Assembly: GCA_026397205.1 (NCBI GenBank)
Contig: JAPLVH010000025.1
Span: forward strand, 5,440 to 50,515
Origin: Candidatus Berkelbacteria bacterium
Lineage (GTDB): Bacteria; Patescibacteriota; UBA1384; XYA2-FULL-43-10; CAINNR01
DNA: 45,076 nt
Reading direction: 5' to 3'
Shown here piece after piece: positions 15,386 through 22,792 of this stretch; position 1 is the stretch's first letter; every line of letters begins with the position of its first letter. Both the position numbers and the translations under genes were made by a program. Under the pieces are notes generated by a model. It had not been told where the DNA came from. It worked only from the letters and a program-made list of their open reading frames with translations, and made no database searches.

Positions 15386-15815
15386 ATTAATTAACATATT
15401 CGACACAGGAGACCGGCAATGGCAACGTCGCCAGCGCCGGTCTCCGCCCATCTTTCAAAATATCATCGCCGGCTAAGTGAAAATAATTCGATTGTTTTCA
15501 TCAAGCTTGCGACAGAGCCAAAATCTGCAGTAGCAGAAGTGCCGGTCGTTTTGTGCTGGCACACAACTCTGGCGCAACACTCGGCCGAGAACTTGGGGGC
15601 TTATGCGGAGACGCATTTGCTCACGGATCCGCCCAAGCTATCGGCTTCCAAACCGAGTTGCCCTCTTCGGACATCTGCCGGACGAAAATCCGGCGCCGAT
15701 TTGGGCGACTCGGCCAACCTTTTCCGGAGTGGTGCTCCGGCACGGCTCTGGCTGATAGCAATATCAGCCATCCAGACAACAAGTCCCGCCACCTTCAATG
15801 TGTGGCGGGCTTTTC
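15386..15815 (+). ncRNA. Putative large structured RNA B (about 430 nt)
   Basis: From the module B promoter to the terminator at 15785-15814 (CCCGCCAC with GTGGCGGG, then CTTTTC). It is a string of clean hairpins: GGAGACCGGC with GCCGGTCTCC (5' end), TCTGC-agta-GCAGA, ATGCG-gaga-CGCAT inside a larger CTTGGG/CCCAAG stem, GCCGGA-cgaaaa-TCCGGC, CCGGAG-tggtg-CTCCGG and TGGCTGATA-gcaa-TATCAGCCA. Long frames are open through it, but they run through the terminator, and the only ribosome-site-like AGGAG is inside the first stem. No tmRNA, RNase P or SRP signature recognised. Confidence 0.65.
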
Positions 15816-15851
15816 GTATTCAAACCGTCATTTTTCTGCTACTATAATAGT

Positions 15852-16868
15852 ATGAGTCAAACCATTTTGATAATTTTGGCGGTTGTAATAATTATGGTCG
15901 CAGCCGGAGTAATTTTGGCGGCTTATTTTCGCCGGCTTTTTTTGGAAGCAGAAAATCGCCGAACTTCAGACCAATCACTGCAAATGCTAAATCAAAATAT
16001 CCAATCGCTGCAAAGCAATGTCGCCGAAAAAATAGACCGGACAAATTCGGCAATTAATGACCGGCTCGACAACGCCGCCCGAGTAATTTCCGCCGTCAGC
16101 TCCGAACTGGGCAAGATGTCGCAAATCGGCTCGCAACTTTCAAATTTCCAAGAGTTTTTGAAATCACCGAAACTTCGCGGCGGACTCGGCGAGCAGGGAT
16201 TAAAGGATATGCTGGCGCAATGTCTGCCGGCCGAACTTTACAAAATGCAATATAGTTTTCGAAACGGCCAGATCGTAGACGCAATTATTAAAATTGATGC
16301 CGGCCTGATTCCGGTTGATGCCAAATTTCCGCTGGAAAATTTTAATCGCTTTCTCAACGCCAAAACGGAAGCGGACAAAATCGAGGCGAAAAACAAATTT
16401 CGCTCCGATTTTCGGGTTCATATTAACGCCATCGCTAAAAAATATATCAATCCAGATGAAGGCACCGCCGATTTTGCTTTTATTTATCTGCCGTCGGAGT
16501 CAGTATTTTTTGAAATTGTTAACAACGAGCGCGATCTTTTCGATTATGCAGCAAAAAATAAAGTTATCCCGTCCAGCCCGTCAACTTTTTTCTACTATCT
16601 TCGGACGATAATGCTTGGACTTGAAGGCAAACGAATTACCGAAATGAGCCGGGAGATTATGAAAACGCTAAAATCAATTAAGCAGGAATCGGGAAAATTC
16701 GGCGATAATTTGGGCCGACTTAATAAACATTTGACCAACGCCAAAAATACGATGGAGACAGTTAATTCCGGCTACGCCAATTTGGCCGGCAAAATTGATT
16801 CCGTTGGCGCGCTGGAGGATCGCCAGGCGAAACTTTTAGAGGAAGCGAATGAAGAAATTAAGGAATAA
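15852..16868 (+). CDS. rmuC: RmuC-family DNA recombination protein
   Basis: 338 residues: a membrane anchor (ILIILAVVIIMVAAGVILAAYF), a coiled-coil region, then the RmuC nuclease-fold domain with KLRGGLGEQGLKDML, NGQIVDAIIKI and IPVDAKFPLENF, and a second coiled coil. RmuC limits inversions at short inverted repeats in E. coli, which is apt in a genome full of such repeats. ATG 15852 removes 18 unlikely residues of the longer frame. A TATAAT at 15843 lies only three bases before it, so the message could be nearly leaderless. Overlaps the next gene. Confidence 0.9.
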   Translation: MSQTILIILAVVIIMVAAGVILAAYFRRLFLEAENRRTSDQSLQMLNQNIQSLQSNVAEKIDRTNSAINDRLDNAARVISAVSSELGKMSQIGSQLSNFQEFLKSPKLRGGLGEQGLKDMLAQCLPAELYKMQYSFRNGQIVDAIIKIDAGLIPVDAKFPLENFNRFLNAKTEADKIEAKNKFRSDFRVHINAIAKKYINPDEGTADFAFIYLPSESVFFEIVNNERDLFDYAAKNKVIPSSPSTFFYYLRTIMLGLEGKRITEMSREIMKTLKSIKQESGKFGDNLGRLNKHLTNAKNTMETVNSGYANLAGKIDSVGALEDRQAKLLEEANEEIKE

Positions 16869-17609
16869 TATTTGGTTTTGGCTTGGGTTAATTCTTATTT
16901 CGGTGGCGATTGCCGGCGGAATAATTTTTTATCTAACCAAACATTTTGGGCGAGTTAAAGCGCCGACATCAACGACGACATCTACGCCGACATCCGATGA
17001 GAAAATAACGACACCTGATGTTGCTGACATGCGCCAGGAAGTTCCGGTTCCGATTTTGATGTATCACCACATTCGAGTTTATAATGATTCGAATGATTCA
17101 ATCGGCACTGGCCTTTCGGTTCCGCCAAATCAATTTCAAGAAGAAATGAATTACTTGCGAGATAACAATTTTACGACGATTAATTTTTTCGACTTTGTAA
17201 ATTTTCCAGCTAGCAATCTTCCTGACAAACCGGTAATTGTGACATTTGACGATGGTTACCAAGACGCTTTTGACAACGCGATGCCGATCTTGAAAATGAA
17301 TAATCAGAATGGAGTTTTCTACATTATTTCCGGATTTCTCGGCCGGCCGGATTTCAAAAAAAATTGTCCGATGAATTATTGACCAGCAAGTCGACATTGG
17401 AAAATATTGTCGGAAAAAATATAATTAGTTTTTGCTATCCGTCGGGAAAAAATAATGATGTTGTAGATGTGGCAACCAAAAACGCCGGATATTTAACTGC
17501 GACAACCACAAACCCGGGAATTTCGACCACAAAATCCGACAAATATAAAGTACCGCGAATCAGAATCAACCCGGGATTAACAATTACAGAATTTGAAAAA
17601 AAATTATGA
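16849..17609 (+). pseudogene. Polysaccharide deacetylase (NodB type), internally deleted and frameshifted
   Basis: The first frame (16849-17382) gives a membrane anchor, a Ser/Thr-rich linker, VPILMYHHIR and the metal motif VIVTFDDGY, then stops after GRPDF. The rest of the domain is in another frame (17364-17609): SDELLTSKSTLENIVG, FCYPSGKNNDV and VPRIRINPG. The two frames meet at an A8 run (17356-17363); one extra base would join them. About 28 residues usual in the family, holding the metal-binding HTxxH motif, are missing at the joint. Hence even a restored frame should lack a key metal ligand. The stop overlaps the next start (ATGA). Confidence 0.75.
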
Positions 17610-18586
17610 CCGATAAGCCAAAACAATATATAGTTGATGAAAAATCAGCCGGCAAACGATTGGATGTTTTTTTAGTTTCAATTTTGCCAAATTTTAGTCG
17701 GTCAAAGATTCAAGATTTTTTAAAAAATCGACTGATAACTATTAATGGAAAAAGTATGAAATCTTCATACAAAATTGAAAAAGGCGATTTGCTAGAAATT
17801 AATCCGGAAATTTTTAATCGAAATAATTTATCAATTCAACCGGAGAACAGTAAGATCGAAATAATTTTTGAAAATGACGACTTTTTAGTTGTCAACAAGC
17901 CGGCTGGAATTATCACACATCCAACAGAAAAAATTCGAAAAAATACCTTGGTTAATTGGCTGGCAAATCACGACAAGAAAATTCTTGAAGTCGTGATTGA
18001 TAAAAATAATCCGGTTTCAAAAATGCGTCCGGGGATTGTTCACCGACTGGACAAAGATACCAGTGGAGTGATGATTGTCGCCAAAAACCTAAGAACAATG
18101 AAATATTTGTCAAACGAAATTAAAAAACACAAAATTGAAAAAACTTACATGGCGCTCTGCTTTGGCTGGTTGCCAAAAAAAGGGATTCTGAAAAATTTTC
18201 TCGGCCGGAAAAAAAGTCAAGGAAAATTTTCTGTTGTCAAAAAATCAGAGGGCAGGGAAGCGGTTTTAAATTTTAAATCAATAAAATATTTTCAACTTGA
18301 CTCTGGCGAAAAAATGACCTTAGCGGAAATTAAATTAGTCACCGGCCGAACGCATCAAATCCGCGTACAATTTGCAACGACCGGAAATTGGATTCTCGGC
18401 GACAAATTATATAATAGTAAAGAATCAAAAAGCTTGTCAAAAATACTCGGGATTTCTCGTCAGCTTCTACAAGCCAAACAAATTTCCTTTGATTTTTTAA
18501 CCGCTAAGCATTTTAATTTTTCTGCTACACTTCTGGAAGATTTTGAAAATATCTTGTCGGAGATTGAAAAATTTGAAGTTAAATAA
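17606..18586 (+). CDS. rluD: RluA/RluD-family 23S rRNA pseudouridine synthase
   Basis: 326 residues. It has an N-terminal S4 RNA-binding domain (KRLDVFLVSILPNFSRSKIQ) and a catalytic domain with LVVNKPAGIITHP and the active-site motif GIVHRLDKDTSGVMIVAKN (catalytic Asp), then GRTHQIRVQF. It isomerises uridines in large-subunit rRNA; the exact site (RluC or RluD target) cannot be told from sequence alone. Its ATG overlaps the stop of the deacetylase remnant, which suggests translational coupling in the intact ancestor. Confidence 0.92.
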   Translation: MTDKPKQYIVDEKSAGKRLDVFLVSILPNFSRSKIQDFLKNRLITINGKSMKSSYKIEKGDLLEINPEIFNRNNLSIQPENSKIEIIFENDDFLVVNKPAGIITHPTEKIRKNTLVNWLANHDKKILEVVIDKNNPVSKMRPGIVHRLDKDTSGVMIVAKNLRTMKYLSNEIKKHKIEKTYMALCFGWLPKKGILKNFLGRKKSQGKFSVVKKSEGREAVLNFKSIKYFQLDSGEKMTLAEIKLVTGRTHQIRVQFATTGNWILGDKLYNSKESKSLSKILGISRQLLQAKQISFDFLTAKHFNFSATLLEDFENILSEIEKFEVK

Positions 18587-18615
18587 AACAATATTCATAC
18601 TTCTTCATACTTTTC

Positions 18616-18657
18616 TTGACAAACGATTTTAGTATATGCTAGCGTAATACATAGCAT
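18616..18657 (+). promoter_or_regulatory. Promoter with inverted repeat upstream of the ribbon-helix-helix gene
   Basis: TTGACA (18616-18621), then at -10 distance TAGCGT/TAATAC. An inverted repeat, ATGCTA-N10-TAGCAT (18636-18657), spans the -10 region. Since the first domain of the gene is a ribbon-helix-helix DNA binder, this is a plausible autoregulatory operator. Confidence 0.45.
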
Positions 18658-18680
18658 GTTTTTAATTTGTTAGGATAATT

Positions 18681-19307
18681 ATGGATCGAGAAAGAATTAC
18701 AATTTCAATTAAAAGTGCACTACTTAAAGAAATCGACAAAAAAATTGACGGCGCTAGAATGCGTAATCGGTCTCATGCAATTGAACTTTTGGTTTCTCAA
18801 TCACTCGGGTTATCGCAATTCGAAACAGCGGTAATTATGGCCGGCGGCAAAGGCGCCATCCGATTAATCCCAGTAATTGAAAGTGCGATTGAAAATTTGA
18901 AATCATTCGGTTTTTCCGAAATTTACATTGCCACCGGTTTTCTCGGCGACAAGATCAAACAGGCAATCGGCGATGGCAAAAAATATCAAATTAGAATAAA
19001 TTATATCGAGGGCGGAGAGGGGACAGCCGGAGCGCTTTTGCCACTCAAAGACAAGGTGAAAAAAACTTTTGCCGTAATAAACTCTGACGAAATAATCAAT
19101 TTGAATCTAAAAAACCTTTTTGACTTTCATCAAAACCATCTGTCGCAAGCGACAATTGCAACAAAGAATGTTGAACTAATGAGGGGTTATTACATTTTCG
19201 AACCGGAAATTTTTTCCTATATTCCGAAAGGGTTTTCAATGTTGGAGGAGGATGTTTTTCCGCAGTTAAGCGAAGAGGGAAAGCTGTTGTTGTATCCGCT
19301 ACGATAA
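18681..19307 (+). CDS. Ribbon-helix-helix DNA-binding domain fused to a nucleotidyltransferase-like domain
   Basis: 208 residues. Residues 1-~45 (ERITISIKSALLKEIDKKI, NRSHAIELLVSQSL) form a CopG/Arc-type ribbon-helix-helix. The rest resembles sugar-nucleotide pyrophosphorylases (GlmU/RfbA type): TAVIMAGGKGAIRLIP, SFGFSEIYIATGFLGDKIK, GEGTAGALLPLK and FAVINSDEI. The usual stretch with the substrate Lys (PKPLLPV-like) after the glycine loop is missing, so catalysis is doubtful. It may sense a nucleotide sugar and regulate transcription; this is inference. Confidence 0.75.
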   Translation: MDRERITISIKSALLKEIDKKIDGARMRNRSHAIELLVSQSLGLSQFETAVIMAGGKGAIRLIPVIESAIENLKSFGFSEIYIATGFLGDKIKQAIGDGKKYQIRINYIEGGEGTAGALLPLKDKVKKTFAVINSDEIINLNLKNLFDFHQNHLSQATIATKNVELMRGYYIFEPEIFSYIPKGFSMLEEDVFPQLSEEGKLLLYPLR

Positions 19308-19348
19308 GCTTTCTGGACGATTAATAAAAATTAGATTATAATAGAATC

Positions 19349-20647
19349 ATGACTCGAAGAATCTGGTACACTTTTCTGGGAATTATCATAATCTTAACAC
19401 TGGCGGTTTTGATCGATCTACCACACGGACCGAATTTTTTTGGTCGGGAAATTAAAGCTCACCTCGGCTTGGATTTGCAGGGCGGAACCGAATTGATATA
19501 TCAAGCCGATCTGTCGAAATCAACCAACCCATCCGGGGATATGACAAATTTGATCGCTGTTTTTAGCCAACGGGTTGACCGGCTCGGTGTAAGTGAACCG
19601 ACAATTCAACAGCAGGGGAATGATCAAGTTTTAATTGAACTTCCGGGAATTAAAGACATAAATCAGGCAATCTCGACTATCGGCCAAACCTATGAACTGG
19701 TTTTTATGACCCAGGCCGCCGACGCGACAAAGGGAACGGCCCTAAAAAATTATTACGACGACTCTTATACTTACCCCGGTTTCTGGGCGCCAACTGAACT
19801 TACCGGCAAGGATTTGGTCTCCGCCGATGTCACTTATGATAACTCCTCGTCCAGCGCTGTCGCTAGCAAGCCGGTGGTCTCAATTACTTTTAACGATGCT
19901 GGCAAAGCGAAATTTGCTTCTCTGACAAAAGATAATTTGAATAAGCAAATTGCCATCGTTTTGGACAATCGAATCGTTTCGGCACCAACGGTTCAAGCGG
20001 AAATTTCCGATGGCAAGGCGATCATCACCGGCTCGTCAACAATTAAAGACGCTCAAAAATTATCCGACCGACTTAACGAAGGTGTTCTGCCAATCCCGGC
20101 CTCAATCATTGGCCAACAAAATGTCGGCGCAACTTTGGGTGCCGATTCAGTCAAGGCCTCATTAGTTGCCGGTGTCATCGGACTCTTTTTAGTCGCTCTC
20201 TTTATGATCATCCACTACAAAGTTCCTGGTGCCATCGCCGTTGTTGCCCTTTTAATTTACAGCTCTGTGACACTGGCGTTGTTTAAAACCATTCCGGTGA
20301 CAATGACTTTAGCCGGAATCGCCGGATTTATTTTGTCTGTCGGCATGGCGGTTGACGCTAATATTCTAATTTTTGAACGGACCAGGGAGGAGCTTCGCGC
20401 CGGGAAAGAAATTGTTTCAGCAATAGAAGAGGGCTTCCGCCGCGCTTGGCTATCAATCCGCGACTCGAACTTTTCAACAATTATCACCTGTATCATCCTA
20501 TTTTATTTCGGCAGCGGATTGATCAAAGGATTTGCTCTGACGCTGGCAATCGGCGTTTTAGTTTCGCTTTTCACCGCCATCACCGTCACCAGAACATTTT
20601 TAATTTTAATTTCCAAAACCCGAGTTCGGAGATTTTTAAATGTTTAA
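19349..20647 (+). CDS. secD: Protein translocase subunit SecD
   Basis: 432 residues. N-terminal membrane helix, HLGLDLQGGTELIYQ (first SecD motif), a periplasmic P1 region, a VLDNRIVSAPTVQAEISDGKAIITG segment, and a membrane domain with AGFILSVGMAVDANILIFER (the RND-type helix 4 motif). SecDF uses the proton or sodium gradient to pull proteins through SecYEG. A TATAAT lies just before the ATG. It overlaps secF by eight bases. Confidence 0.95.
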   Translation: MTRRIWYTFLGIIIILTLAVLIDLPHGPNFFGREIKAHLGLDLQGGTELIYQADLSKSTNPSGDMTNLIAVFSQRVDRLGVSEPTIQQQGNDQVLIELPGIKDINQAISTIGQTYELVFMTQAADATKGTALKNYYDDSYTYPGFWAPTELTGKDLVSADVTYDNSSSSAVASKPVVSITFNDAGKAKFASLTKDNLNKQIAIVLDNRIVSAPTVQAEISDGKAIITGSSTIKDAQKLSDRLNEGVLPIPASIIGQQNVGATLGADSVKASLVAGVIGLFLVALFMIIHYKVPGAIAVVALLIYSSVTLALFKTIPVTMTLAGIAGFILSVGMAVDANILIFERTREELRAGKEIVSAIEEGFRRAWLSIRDSNFSTIITCIILFYFGSGLIKGFALTLAIGVLVSLFTAITVTRTFLILISKTRVRRFLNV

Positions 20648-21539
20648 CATTGTCGCCAAAAGAAAATACTTTTATTTAATTTCTTCGCTGGCAATCATTG
20701 CCTCGATCTTTGCGGTTATTTTTTGGAAACTAAACTTCGGTGTTGATTTTCGTGGCGGCTCGGTTGTTGAAATTTCAGCACCGGGACTTGCAAATCAACA
20801 AGACAAAATTCTTCAAGCCGGCGGTGATTCAGAGATTTCAATTGACTCTTTGACGACTTCCGGCTCAGACAAAATTATAATTCGAACCGGAAGTTTGTCA
20901 ACTGCCAAACACGACAAATTTTTGGCCAACATCAAAAAAGACGCCGGAGCAAACGCAGCCGAGGACTCTTATCAAAATGTCGGTCCGGTTGTCAGCCACG
21001 ATTTAACAGTCAAAGCAATTTGGGCGGTGATTATCGCTTCAATTGCGATAATTTTCTATGTCGCTTACGCTTTTCGCAAAGTTCCAAAGCCGGCAAGTTC
21101 CTGGCGATTCGGCGTCACCGCTGTTGTCGCTTTGATTCACGATTTAATTATCACCACCGGATTTGTTGCCGTCGTCGGACACTTTTACTCTTTTATGCAA
21201 GTTGATTCGCTTTTCATCACTGCACTTTTGACGATTATGGGTTTTTCCGTCCACGACACAATTGTCGTTTTTGATCGCCTGCGGGAAAATTTAATTCGCC
21301 ACCCGAAAAATGATCTGGCATCTTTGGCCAACGACTCAATTTTGCAAACAATTTCCCGTTCGATCAATACTTCGATTACAACAATTTTAGTTTTGACCGC
21401 GCTTTTCGTTTTGGGCGGATCTTCAATTTCACATTTTGTTTTGACGCTTATTGCCGGCATCACCTTCGGAACCTATTCGTCAATTTTTATTGCGACGATG
21501 TTGTTGATAAGTTGGGATAGAAATCAAATTAAGAATTAA
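20640..21539 (+). CDS. secF: Protein translocase subunit SecF
   Basis: 299 residues. FGVDFRGGSVVEIS is the first SecF motif, followed by a soluble domain, then five membrane helices with TIMGFSVHDTIVVFDRLREN (the SecF counterpart of the SecD motif) and SINTSITTILVLTALF. It forms one complex with SecD. The ATG is inside the end of secD. An R1 repeat and a hairpin terminator follow. Confidence 0.95.
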   Translation: MFNIVAKRKYFYLISSLAIIASIFAVIFWKLNFGVDFRGGSVVEISAPGLANQQDKILQAGGDSEISIDSLTTSGSDKIIIRTGSLSTAKHDKFLANIKKDAGANAAEDSYQNVGPVVSHDLTVKAIWAVIIASIAIIFYVAYAFRKVPKPASSWRFGVTAVVALIHDLIITTGFVAVVGHFYSFMQVDSLFITALLTIMGFSVHDTIVVFDRLRENLIRHPKNDLASLANDSILQTISRSINTSITTILVLTALFVLGGSSISHFVLTLIAGITFGTYSSIFIATMLLISWDRNQIKN

Positions 21540-21634
21540 GATCTCAGACTTCAGAATTTAATTTAGAATTTAGAATTGTTAAAATAAAATTCCCTTCCAT
21601 AATTCTGAATTCTTAATTCTACATTCTCAATTCA
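21532..21634 (+). repeat. Inverted repeat, family R1 (copy 4)
   Basis: Same left arm as the copies at 106 and 3316 (AGAATTAAGATCTCAGA) and the same CTTCCATAATTCTGAATTC right half. Its first bases overlap the secF stop. Confidence 0.85.
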
Positions 21635-21650
21635 AAAATAGGGGACTGCC

Positions 21651-21676
21651 TCCGGAGAAATCCGGATTTTTATTTT
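21651..21676 (+). terminator. Terminator after secDF
   Basis: TCCGGA-gaaa-TCCGGA stem with a tetraloop, followed by TTTTTATTTT. Confidence 0.65.
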
Positions 21677-21793
21677 AGTGTAAATTTCTTCCGATCGTGA
21701 ACAGATTTCACAAAATATATTTTCTAAAATAAAAATACAAATAAAAAAACAAAATAAATTTGCCATCAATCAGCAAAAATGAGCTCAATTTAG

Positions 21794-21842
21794 GGACTTT
21801 TTTCCAAAACCTATTGACAAATTTCAACTTGTTTGCTATAAT
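21794..21842 (+). promoter_or_regulatory. Shared promoter module, copy C
   Basis: GGACTTTTTTCCAAAACCTA, TTGACA (21814-21819), a 17-bp spacer ending GTTTGC and TATAAT (21837-21842). Identical to copies A and B across the -35 upstream block. Confidence 0.88.
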
Positions 21843-21848
21843 GTTTAT

Positions 21849-22148
21849 ACAAGCTACAAAGCACCGTAGCTGGACCGGAAATTTCCCCGGTCCGCCGCAC
21901 ACCCCGGAACGGGAGTCTGTATGACTTTCGTTGGTGTGGATAAAGACAAAGCATTCGAACGTCTTCGGCGGATGTATCGATTGCCACGGCACTGATTACA
22001 CTGGAGGAAAGTGTAGTGCTGTGAACCAAAACCAAAACGAGTGAGCGTCCACTTTAGGTCGCAATAATCTCAGTAGACGATTCCTCCTTTCGTCTGCAAA
22101 CCGGACAACAATGCCCGCCCTCGACATACTGAGTGGCGGGTTTTCGTT
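21849..22148 (+). ncRNA. Putative structured RNA C (about 300 nt)
   Basis: From the module C promoter to a terminator at 22114-22148 (CCCGCC with GGCGGG, then TTTTCGTTTT). The 5' end folds into two adjacent hairpins, AGCTAC-N8-GTAGCT and GGACCGG-N8-CCGGTCC. A 24-codon ORF (ATG 21921 to TGA 21995, starting MTFVGVDKDK, with GGGAG upstream) is present, so a small protein gene or a leader-peptide role cannot be excluded. The remaining ~150 bases have no ORF. Confidence 0.55.
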
Positions 22149-22303
22149 TTGTCAAAAAATTTTTTATATCCCAACATTTGGTGGCGAAATTAGGAATTTG
22201 CCGACAATCTACACAAAATATTGTGGTTAGATGAATAATTTATCAGCCGAAATAAAAAACCTCAAACTGGGGCATTTTGGAGGTATTTAGCTACAAAATA
22301 GGC

Positions 22304-22435
22304 GACAAATCACAAATTACAAGAAACAAATTCCAAACAATATCTAAATTAGAAACTCAAAATTCCAAATGTTTGAACTTTTGAGATATTTGATTTGTTT
22401 GCGATTTGGAAATTGTGATTTGTAATTTTGTCGGA
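22304..22435 (+). repeat. Inverted-repeat element, family R4 (copy 2)
   Basis: CGACAAATCACAAATTACAAG on the left, CTTTTGAGATATTTGATTTG and TGTGATTTGTAATTTTGTCG on the right. Shares the TTGAGATTTTTGATTTGTTT-like core with 15155-15300. Confidence 0.75.
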
Positions 22436-22479
22436 TAATGTAGGTTATGCGACATTTTATCGCACTTAAACACATACTA

Positions 22480-22655
22480 TTATATGTGCAGAAATTCACG
22501 CTCGATAATCTTTTCTTGAACTCTCAAAAAATCGCCCAAATTATTCTCTTCTAAATTGCCGGCATATTTTTCTCTATACTTTTTCTTTCCGGAAATTTTT
22601 CCGGTCCAAAAATAAACAAAAATATAAACTGCAAAATTTCCCACTCCCCTACCAA
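22480..22655 (-). other. Open frame without a start codon, possible gene remnant
   Basis: The minus strand stays open for about 58 codons, ending in REKYAGNLEENNLGDFLRVQ and EKIIEREFLHI before TAA. Composition looks protein-like, but no ATG or ribosome site is seen and the frame begins inside a terminator hairpin. I do not recognise a family. The rest of 22440-22790 holds only this, a terminator and an R1 repeat. Confidence 0.25.
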
Positions 22656-22657
22656 AT

Positions 22658-22680
22658 AAAAAAACGCCAGAATTGACGCC
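22658..22680 (-). terminator. Terminator after the 22791-25715 gene
   Basis: Minus strand: GGCGTCA-attc-TGGCGT stem followed by TTTTTTTATTT. Confidence 0.6.
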
Positions 22681-22681
22681 A

Positions 22682-22792
22682 AATAAGAATTGAGAATGTA
22701 GAATTAAGAATTAAGAGTTATGGAAGGGAAATTTTATTTAAAAATAATTCTCAATTCTAAATTCAATTTTTAATTCTAAGATCTTAATTCTT
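22682..22792 (-). repeat. Inverted repeat, family R1 (copy 5, inverted)
   Basis: Same arrangement as 6185-6300: AATTAAGAGTTATGGAAGGG on the left, CTAAGATCTTAATTCTTAAT on the right. It overlaps the stop codon of the ATPase gene. Confidence 0.85.

Noticed and set aside
15386-15815. Known housekeeping RNAs (tmRNA, RNase P RNA, SRP RNA) for RNA A, B or C
   Set aside because: No tRNA-like ends, no GAGGAAAGUC-type RNase P core and no SRP GGAAG-type loop were found; 5' and 3' ends do not pair with each other.
15419-15847. 142-residue open frame with an AGGAG-like site, and a second overlapping frame at 15553-15855
   Set aside because: Both run through the intrinsic terminator at 15785-15814 and into the next promoter; the ribosome site lies inside a perfect 10-bp stem; composition is Ser/Ala/Arg-rich as expected from GC-rich non-coding sequence.
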